Of a stretch of DNA of 12,040 bases, positions 7,578-12,040 are shown piece after piece. The DNA is taken from positions 1 to 12,040 of the forward strand of contig JAEXHR010000011.1 in the NCBI GenBank assembly GCA_023449855.1, in the 5' to 3' direction. The DNA is from Pseudomonadota bacterium. Its GTDB lineage: Bacteria > Pseudomonadota > Alphaproteobacteria > Rhizobiales > Xanthobacteraceae. The first letter of the stretch is position 1. The number at the start of each line of letters is the position of its first letter. Made by a program: the position numbers and the translations under genes. The notes beneath the pieces are model-generated. The model saw only the letters and a program-made list of their open reading frames with translations, did no database searches and was not told the DNA's origin.

Positions 7578-7667
7578 GTAGCCCGGATGGAGCAAAGCGC
7601 AATCCGGGAACCGGCGTTTCAACTATGTCTGCTGTCCCCGGGTTACGCTACGCTCCACCCGGGCTAC
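7578..7667. repeat. Inverted pair of REP-like elements (REPIN-like), possible bidirectional terminator
   Basis: Two 31-base arms, 7578-7608 and 7637-7667, are inverted copies of each other (26 of 31 match) around a 28-base centre. Each arm has GTAG at its outer end and folds into its own hairpin: CCCGGAT (7582-7588) with ATCCGGG (7602-7608) on the left, CCCGGGT (7637-7643) with ACCCGGG (7657-7663) on the right. A GTAG tetranucleotide next to a short palindrome, used in inverted pairs, is the known signature of REP sequences mobilised by REP-associated tyrosine transposases. The element nearly fills the gap between the convergent genes gcvP (stop 15 bases before) and the M20 hydrolase (stop 4 bases after). 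It could therefore end or stabilise both transcripts; that role is inferred. Confidence 0.85.
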
Positions 7668-7671
7668 GTCC

Positions 7672-8835
7672 TTATGCCGCCAGCGACGTCTCCACCAGTT
7701 TCACCCAGTAGGACGAGCCGTAGACAATGGCGTCGTCGTTGAAGTTGTAGGCGGGGTGATGCAGGCCGGCGCTGTCGCCATTGCCCATGAAGATGAAGGC
7801 ACCAGGACGCGCCTCGAGCATATAGGCAAAGTCCTCGGCGCCCATCACCGGCTCCATGTCGGTGGCGACATTGGCTGCACCGCCGACTTCGCCGGCGATC
7901 TTCGCTGCCAGCCTGGTTTCCTCGGGATGATTGACCACGACGGGATAACCGCGGTCGTAGTTCAACGTGATCCGGGCGCCGGTCTGCAGCGCGACGCCGG
8001 CGCAAACCTCGTTCATGCGTTTCTCGACGAGATCGCGGACCTCCTTGCGGAGCGTGCGCACCGTGCCGCGCAGTTCGGCCGCGGCCGGGATGACGTTGCT
8101 CGCATGGCCCGCGTGAAACTCGCAAATGGAGATAACGGCGGAATCGAGCGGGCTGACTGTGCGCGAGACGATCGACTGGAACGCCACGATGAGTTGCGAG
8201 CCTGCCATCACCGGATCGATGGTCTTGTGCGGATAGGCCGCGTGACCGCCGACGCCTTCGATGGTGATGCCGATGCGATCCATGGCTGCCATGATCGGGC
8301 CGGTACGCATGGAGAAGGACCCGATCGGCATGCCCGGATTGTTGTGCATGCCATAGACCTTCTGGATGCCGAAGCGATCCATCAGCCCGTCCTTGATCAT
8401 GGCATCGGCACCGGCGCCGCCTTCTTCAGCAGGCTGGAAGATCACTACCGCATCGCCCGCAAAGTTGCGGGTCTCGGCGAGATATTGCGCGGCGCCGAGC
8501 AGCATCGAGGTGTGGCCGTCATGACCGCAGGCATGCATCTTGCCTGGGGTCTTCGAGGCGTAAGGCAGGTTGGTCTGCTCCTCGATCGGCAGCGCGTCCA
8601 TGTCGGCGCGCAGGCCGATGACGGAGCCTGTACCCTTCTTGCCCTTGATCACGCCGACCACGCCGGTGCGGCCCATACCCTCCACGACCTCGTCGCAACC
8701 GAAGGCCTTCAGCTTCTCGGCCACGAAGGCCGCGGTGCGGTGCACATCGTAGAGCAGCTCCGGATGCTGGTGCAAATCGCGGCGCCAGGCCGTGATCTCG
8801 GGCTGCAATTCGGCGATGCGGTCAATGATCGACAT
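7672..8835 (-). CDS. M20-family amidohydrolase, hippurate hydrolase-like
   Basis: Di-zinc hydrolase of peptidase family M20 (M20D type: hippurate and N-acyl-amino-acid hydrolases), probably cytoplasmic as no signal peptide is seen. The product is 387 aa. Metal-site motifs are complete: RADMDALP at 76-83 (D80), HACGHDGH at 101-108 (C103, H105), PAEEGG at 135-140 (E137/E138), MHN at 163-165 (H164), and LHHPAYNFND at 358-367. The lid/dimerisation domain contains GVGGHAAYPH (194-203). It should cleave an amide bond in an N-acyl amino acid, such as hippurate or an auxin conjugate, but the substrate cannot be read from the sequence. The ATG at 8835 is preferred. A TTG six codons earlier (8853) is in frame but has no ribosome site. 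Upstream, a sigma-54-type promoter at 8876-8892 suggests nitrogen control. It converges with gcvP and diverges from the GMC gene. Confidence 0.9.
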   Translation of the reverse strand: MSIIDRIAELQPEITAWRRDLHQHPELLYDVHRTAAFVAEKLKAFGCDEVVEGMGRTGVVGVIKGKKGTGSVIGLRADMDALPIEEQTNLPYASKTPGKMHACGHDGHTSMLLGAAQYLAETRNFAGDAVVIFQPAEEGGAGADAMIKDGLMDRFGIQKVYGMHNNPGMPIGSFSMRTGPIMAAMDRIGITIEGVGGHAAYPHKTIDPVMAGSQLIVAFQSIVSRTVSPLDSAVISICEFHAGHASNVIPAAAELRGTVRTLRKEVRDLVEKRMNEVCAGVALQTGARITLNYDRGYPVVVNHPEETRLAAKIAGEVGGAANVATDMEPVMGAEDFAYMLEARPGAFIFMGNGDSAGLHHPAYNFNDDAIVYGSSYWVKLVETSLAA

Positions 8836-8875
8836 AGTTGGGCTCGCTGGCAATGAAATCTGCTGGCATCAGCCT

Positions 8876-8892
8876 AGCATGCGACGTGCCAA
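8876..8892 (-). promoter_or_regulatory. Candidate sigma-54 promoter of the M20 amidohydrolase
   Basis: On the minus strand the site reads TTGGCACG-N4-ATGCT. The sigma-54 consensus is YTGGCACG-N4-TTGCW, so only one consensus position differs. The invariant GG (-24) and GC (-12) are present at the exact required spacing of 10 bases. The start of transcription would fall near 8866, about 30 bases before the ATG at 8835. Proteins with sigma-54 promoters are commonly tied to nitrogen status, which would suit an enzyme that frees amino compounds. Confidence 0.55.
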
Positions 8893-8921
8893 CTGCCCAA
8901 GCCGCCATGCCGTCCCCTCCA

Positions 8922-8945
8922 TGCGATGGTCGTCTGTACATCGCA
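8922..8945. promoter_or_regulatory. Perfect dyad TGCGATG-N10-CATCGCA, candidate operator
   Basis: A perfect 7-base inverted repeat (8922-8928 and 8939-8945) with a 10-base spacer lies in the divergent M20/GMC control region. Its centre is about 67 bases upstream of the predicted sigma-54 start for the M20 gene. It is also about 44 bases upstream of a possible start for the GMC gene set by the -10-like CATAAT at 8966-8971. Either position suits an activator. It matches neither the NtrC (TGCACC-N5-GGTGCA) nor the NifA (TGT-N10-ACA) site, so the protein is unknown. Confidence 0.45.
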
Positions 8946-8965
8946 GCCCCCGGCCGCTAAGGCGT

Positions 8966-8971
8966 CATAAT
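8966..8971 (+). promoter_or_regulatory. -10-like box for the GMC gene
   Basis: CATAAT matches TATAAT at 5 of 6 bases and would start transcription near 8978, 26 bases before the GMC start codon. No recognisable -35 box is seen at 16-18 bases spacing (around 8942-8949). That region overlaps the end of the 8922-8945 dyad, as in an activator-dependent promoter. Weak evidence. Confidence 0.25.
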
Positions 8972-9003
8972 ACGGCAATGAACCGTGACGATGGCAGGGA
9001 ACG

Positions 9004-10620
9004 ATGACGCGGCTCGAGGGCGATTTTGATTACATCGTGGTTGGTGCGGGCACCGCAGGTTGCATTGTCGCCAACCGTCTGTCGGCCGATCCGCGCAAGC
9101 GCGTGCTGCTGCTGGAAGCCGGCGGGAAAGACAACTGGATCTGGTTTCACATTCCGGTCGGCTATCTCTTCGCCATCGGCAATCCCCGCTCCGACTGGAT
9201 GTTTCGCACCGAACCGGAGCCCGGCCTCAATGGCCGTTCCCTGGCCTATCCCCGCGGCAAGGTGATCGGCGGGTCATCCGCCATCAATGCGATGATCTCC
9301 ATGCGCGGCCAGGCCGCCGACTACGACCACTGGCGCCAGCTCGGCCTCGCCGGCTGGGGCTATGACGACGTGCTGCCATCCTTCCTCAAGCTCGAAGATC
9401 ACTTTCTCGGCAAGAGCGAGCATCACGGCGTCGGCGGCGGCTGGCGCATCGAGGCGCCGCGGCTGTCATGGGCCGTGCTCGATGCCGTGGCTGATGCCGC
9501 CGCAGAGATGGGCATCCGCCGCACCGAGGATTTCAACACCGGCGACAATGAAGGCATCGGCTATTTCCACGTCAATCAGAAGCGCGGACGGCGCTGGTCG
9601 TCGGCGCGCGGCTTTCTCAAGCCGGTTCTGAATCGCTCGAACCTGCGGCTCGAAACCGATGTGATGGTCGATCGGCTGATCGTCGAGAACGGCCGTGCCG
9701 TTGGCGTGCGCTTCAGGCAGAACGGCCGGGACATCGAGGCGCGCGCCAAGGGCGAGGTCGTGCTCTGCGCCGGCGCTGTCGGCTCGCCGCATCTGCTGCA
9801 GCGCTCAGGCATCGGTCCGGCCGAATGGCTCTCCGACGCTGGTGTCGATGTCGTGCTCGACAAGCCCGGTGTCGGCCGCAATCTGCAGGACCATCTGCAG
9901 CAACGCGCGATCTACAAGGTCTCCGGAGTCCGCACGCTGAACGAGACCTACTACAACCTGTTCCGCCGCGGCTGGATGGGCATCGACTACGCGCTGCGCC
10001 GCCGCGGACCGCTGACCATGGCACCGTCGCAGCTCGGCATCTTCACCCGCTCGGATACCCATCGCGAGCGCGCCAATATCCAGTTTCACGTGCAGCCGCT
10101 GTCGCTCGACAAGTTCGGCGATCCGCTGCACCGCTTTCCCGCCATCACCGTCAGCGCCTGCAATCTGCGGCCGACCTCGCGCGGCGAGATCAAGCTGCGC
10201 TCGGGCAAGCCCGATGAAGCGCCGGCCATCGCGCCACATTATCTCTCGACCGATGAGGACCGTCAGGTCGCAGCGGACGCGATCCGCGTCACACGCAAAC
10301 TGATGAAGCAGAAGGCGCTGAGCGCCTATCATCCGGAAGAGTATTTGCCGGGACCGTCTGTAGGCGACGACGCGGAGGCCCTGGCCAAAGCGGCCGGCGA
10401 TATCGGCACCACGATCTTCCATCCCGTCGGAACCGCGAAGATGGGCACGGCATCCGATCCGAACGCCGTCGTTGACGAGCGCTTGCGCTTCCACGGGATC
10501 GATGGATTGCGCGTGGTGGATGCCTCGGTGATGCCGACCATCACGTCGGGCAACACCAATACCCCGACGGCGATGATCGCGGAAAAAGGCGCAGGGATGA
10601 TCATCACGGATTCGCGATAA
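9004..10620 (+). CDS. GMC-family FAD oxidoreductase (alcohol/choline dehydrogenase-like)
   Basis: Flavoprotein of the glucose-methanol-choline family, which oxidises an alcohol to an aldehyde or ketone; 538 aa, typical length. The FAD Rossmann motif is VVGAGTAG at 12-19 with the ribose-binding acidic residue E38 in LLLEAG. GMC signature 1 is around 85-110 (GKVIGGSSAINAMISMRG followed by YDHW) and signature 2 is GAVGSPHLLQRSGIGP at 257-272. The C-terminal catalytic pair is H473 (FHPVGT) and N517 (SGNTNTP). No signal peptide is visible. The ATG at 9004 follows AGGGA (8996-9000). The sequence resembles choline dehydrogenase and AlkJ-type alcohol dehydrogenases alike. No betaine aldehyde dehydrogenase, transporter or betI lies beside it, so betA is not assigned. 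It diverges from the M20 hydrolase across a 168-base control region; a shared pathway is possible but unproven. Confidence 0.92.
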   Translation: MTRLEGDFDYIVVGAGTAGCIVANRLSADPRKRVLLLEAGGKDNWIWFHIPVGYLFAIGNPRSDWMFRTEPEPGLNGRSLAYPRGKVIGGSSAINAMISMRGQAADYDHWRQLGLAGWGYDDVLPSFLKLEDHFLGKSEHHGVGGGWRIEAPRLSWAVLDAVADAAAEMGIRRTEDFNTGDNEGIGYFHVNQKRGRRWSSARGFLKPVLNRSNLRLETDVMVDRLIVENGRAVGVRFRQNGRDIEARAKGEVVLCAGAVGSPHLLQRSGIGPAEWLSDAGVDVVLDKPGVGRNLQDHLQQRAIYKVSGVRTLNETYYNLFRRGWMGIDYALRRRGPLTMAPSQLGIFTRSDTHRERANIQFHVQPLSLDKFGDPLHRFPAITVSACNLRPTSRGEIKLRSGKPDEAPAIAPHYLSTDEDRQVAADAIRVTRKLMKQKALSAYHPEEYLPGPSVGDDAEALAKAAGDIGTTIFHPVGTAKMGTASDPNAVVDERLRFHGIDGLRVVDASVMPTITSGNTNTPTAMIAEKGAGMIITDSR

Positions 10621-10698
10621 CGCCGAATTCCGGGAATAAACATCGCGCTCCCCCGATCCAGTCCCCGTTACCCAATCAAGGGAACAGGGAGACTGGCC

Positions 10699-11649
10699 AT
10701 GAGCGCATTCGATCACGACCGCCACGATGACGATCCCCGCCTGAGCCGTCGCAAGGTGCTGGAATGCATGACATGGGCCGGCACCGGCGTGCTCTGGACC
10801 ATTTCCGGCGGCGTGCCGCATGCGCTCGGCCTCGTCGGCTCGGCGCAGGCAGCGGAGCCTGCGGGCCTGACCTTCCTGCAGATCAGCGATAGTCACATAG
10901 GCTTCGACAAGCCGGCCAATCCCAACGCAATCGGCACCCTTGAAGAAGCCATCGGCCGGATCAAGGCGATGCCGACCAGGCCATCCTTCATGATCCACAC
11001 TGGCGATATCAGCCACCTGTCAAAAGCGTCCGAATTCGACGATGCCGACCGCATCATCTCGCAGGCGCGGCTCGATGTGCATTATGTCCCCGGTGAACAT
11101 GATTTCATCGACGAGGAGGTCAAGCTCTATCGCGAACGTTACGGACGCGGGACCAAGGGTGCGGGCTGGTATTCATTCGATGCCAGCGGCGTGCATTTCA
11201 TCGGTCTCGTCAATGTCGTCGACCTGAAGGCCGGCGGCCTCGGCAATCTCGGCGCGGAACAGCTTGCATGGCTGGAAGACGATCTGCGCGATCGATCAAG
11301 ATCGACGCCCATCGTGGTGTTTGCGCATATTCCGTTGTGGTCGGTCTATCCGACATGGGGCTGGGGCACCGAAGATGGTGCGCGTGCGCTGAGCCTGCTG
11401 AAGGACTTCGGATCGGTCACCGTGCTGAACGGCCACATCCATCAGGTGATGCAGAAGGTCGAGGGTAACGTGACCTTCCACACCGCACGCTCGACGGCGT
11501 TTCCGCAGCCCGAGCCTGGGACGGCGCCATCCCCGGGCCCGATGAAGGTCGCCGACGACAAGCTACGCAGCCTGCTCGGCACGGCGAGCATCGTCTTCAA
11601 GCCGGGGACTGAAAAACTCGCGATCATCGACACGCCACTGCAAGGCTAA
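10699..11649 (+). CDS. Tat-exported calcineurin-like metallophosphoesterase
   Basis: Predicted periplasmic phosphoesterase of 316 aa. A twin-arginine signal is clear: SRRKVLE at 16-22, a hydrophobic stretch, and a likely cut after AQA (A51). The n-region before it is rich in His and Asp (DHDRHDDDP, 5-13). Metallophosphoesterase motifs follow in order: DxH as D64/H66, TGD with D103, GEHD at 132-135, H210 in FAHIPL, and GHIH at 245-248. The usual GNHD has Glu (E133) in place of the metal-binding Asn, yet the other ligands are present. Tat export fits a protein that folds around metals before transport. The substrate is unknown. The ribosome site AGGGAGA (10686-10692) is strong. It starts 78 bases after the GMC gene, with no clear terminator or promoter seen in that gap, and the cupredoxin gene follows after 13 bases, so the two probably form an operon. 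Confidence 0.9.
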   Translation: MSAFDHDRHDDDPRLSRRKVLECMTWAGTGVLWTISGGVPHALGLVGSAQAAEPAGLTFLQISDSHIGFDKPANPNAIGTLEEAIGRIKAMPTRPSFMIHTGDISHLSKASEFDDADRIISQARLDVHYVPGEHDFIDEEVKLYRERYGRGTKGAGWYSFDASGVHFIGLVNVVDLKAGGLGNLGAEQLAWLEDDLRDRSRSTPIVVFAHIPLWSVYPTWGWGTEDGARALSLLKDFGSVTVLNGHIHQVMQKVEGNVTFHTARSTAFPQPEPGTAPSPGPMKVADDKLRSLLGTASIVFKPGTEKLAIIDTPLQG

Positions 11650-11662
11650 GGATCGGACCATC

Positions 11663-11992
11663 ATGAGATCGTTGTTTTTGCGCAGAGGCGGCTTTGGCGT
11701 CGCTCTTGCGGCGGCCATGGCGTTGCAAATCGCCGGGGCGCGTAGCGAAGAGGTGACGGTGACCATCGACAACTTCACCTTCTCTCCCGCCGAACTCACC
11801 GTGAAAGTCGGCACGACCGTGACCTGGAAGAACCAGGACGACATCCCGCACACGGTGGTATCCGCGGGAAAATTCAAGTCGAAGGCCCTGGATACGGACG
11901 ACAGTTACTCCTTCACCTTCTCGTCCGCCGGCGACTACAACTATTTTTGTTCCCTGCACCCGCATATGACTGGGATGATCAAGGTTGAGTAG
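11663..11992 (+). CDS. Amicyanin-like cupredoxin (type 1 copper protein), exported
   Basis: Small blue-copper electron carrier of 109 aa, about 83 aa after processing. A signal peptide covers about residues 1-26 (hydrophobic 11-24, likely cut after AGA at 24-26). It begins LRRGGF, so Tat export is conceivable but Sec is more likely. The type 1 copper ligands are complete: H63 in IPHTVV, then C96, H99 and M102 in YFCSLHPHM. The C-x2-H-x2-M loop is the short spacing of amicyanin; plastocyanin has a longer loop. The fold's FSPAELTVKVGTTVTWKN block is at 40-57. No methylamine dehydrogenase (mau) genes are seen, so it should not be called amicyanin by function. It lies 13 bases after the metallophosphoesterase, with a weak AAGGA ribosome site overlapping that gene's stop. 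Its redox partner is unknown. Confidence 0.92.
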   Translation: MRSLFLRRGGFGVALAAAMALQIAGARSEEVTVTIDNFTFSPAELTVKVGTTVTWKNQDDIPHTVVSAGKFKSKALDTDDSYSFTFSSAGDYNYFCSLHPHMTGMIKVE

Positions 11993-12017
11993 CGACGGAA
12001 ACCGAGGCATCACAACA

Positions 12018-12040
12018 ATGTCCCGCCGCCGGTCCATCGG
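12018..12040 (+). CDS. Start of an unidentified gene, cut by the window edge
   Basis: An ATG 25 bases after the cupredoxin stop opens a frame reading MSRRRSI before the sequence ends. GAGG at 12004-12007 stands 10 bases before it, an acceptable ribosome site, and no terminator separates it from the cupredoxin gene. It may be the third gene of the same operon. Seven residues are too few to name it; an Arg-rich start could begin a signal peptide or a cytoplasmic protein. Confidence 0.4.

Noticed and set aside
8836..8853. TTG start six codons upstream for the M20 hydrolase
   Set aside because: No Shine-Dalgarno precedes it, and the ATG at 8835 matches the usual beginning of the family.
7756..8856. 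Plus-strand frame (366 codons) opposite the M20 hydrolase
   Set aside because: It is a mirror of a gene with complete metal-site motifs; its own product is His/Asp-rich with no family pattern.
9004..10620. Naming the GMC gene betA (choline dehydrogenase)
   Set aside because: The GMC motifs fit many alcohol oxidising enzymes, and no betB, betI or choline transporter is adjacent.
10621..10698. EcfG-type promoter (GGAAC...CGTT) before the metallophosphoesterase
   Set aside because: A GGAAT and a CGTT are present but 28 bases apart instead of about 16-17, and the only GGAAC is too close to the start codon.
9805..11016. Minus-strand frame (403 codons) spanning the GMC and metallophosphoesterase genes
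   Set aside because: It covers two well-supported genes and their gap and shows no known motif; a shadow frame.
1..12040. CRISPR arrays, tRNA or rRNA genes, insertion sequences
   Set aside because: No regularly spaced repeats, transposase genes or structured RNA genes other than the riboswitch were seen.

Overview
The window comes from a GC-rich alphaproteobacterium. The Bradyrhizobium/Rhodopseudomonas/Afipia group (Nitrobacteraceae) is the best guess. The protein sequences, a tandem glycine riboswitch in front of gcvTHP, and a GTAG-headed palindromic repeat of a type I associate with that group all point there. This placement is from memory and pattern, not from a search. I see no mobile gene, CRISPR array, tRNA or rRNA. 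Most of the window is chromosomal housekeeping and catabolic sequence.

Layout. Positions 1-21 hold half of a REP-like repeat cut by the window edge. Positions 34-2712 (minus strand) are alaS, alanyl-tRNA synthetase. Positions 2713-3153 are a divergent control region: a likely alaS promoter, a likely gcvT promoter, a two-aptamer glycine riboswitch and its expression platform. Positions 3154-7562 are the gcvT-gcvH-gcvP operon, with spacers of only 9-11 bases. Positions 7563-7671 are almost filled by a complete inverted pair of the same REP-like repeat, lying between two convergent genes. Positions 7672-8835 (minus strand) are an M20-family amidohydrolase. Positions 8836-9003 are a second divergent control region with a strong sigma-54 promoter match for the amidohydrolase and a perfect 7-10-7 dyad. 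Positions 9004-10620 are a GMC-family flavin oxidoreductase. Positions 10699-11992 hold an exported pair: a Tat-targeted metallophosphoesterase and an amicyanin-like cupredoxin. A further gene seems to begin at 12018 and runs off the edge.

How the genes work together. GcvT, GcvH and GcvP, with dihydrolipoamide dehydrogenase encoded elsewhere, oxidise glycine to CO2, ammonia and methylene-tetrahydrofolate. The riboswitch senses the substrate, and the leader can be folded into a plausible glycine-ON translational switch. The amidohydrolase probably releases an amino acid or organic acid from an N-acyl compound; its sigma-54-like promoter would fit nitrogen control. The metallophosphoesterase and the cupredoxin are both predicted to act outside the cytoplasm and are separated by 13 bases. 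They form the least understood unit here and the best candidate for an undescribed system, though the window does not show what it does.

The points most worth checking are the REPIN-like repeat, the riboswitch expression platform with its overlapping mini-ORF, the sigma-54/dyad control region, and the metallophosphoesterase-cupredoxin pair with its Asn-to-Glu change in the GNHD motif.
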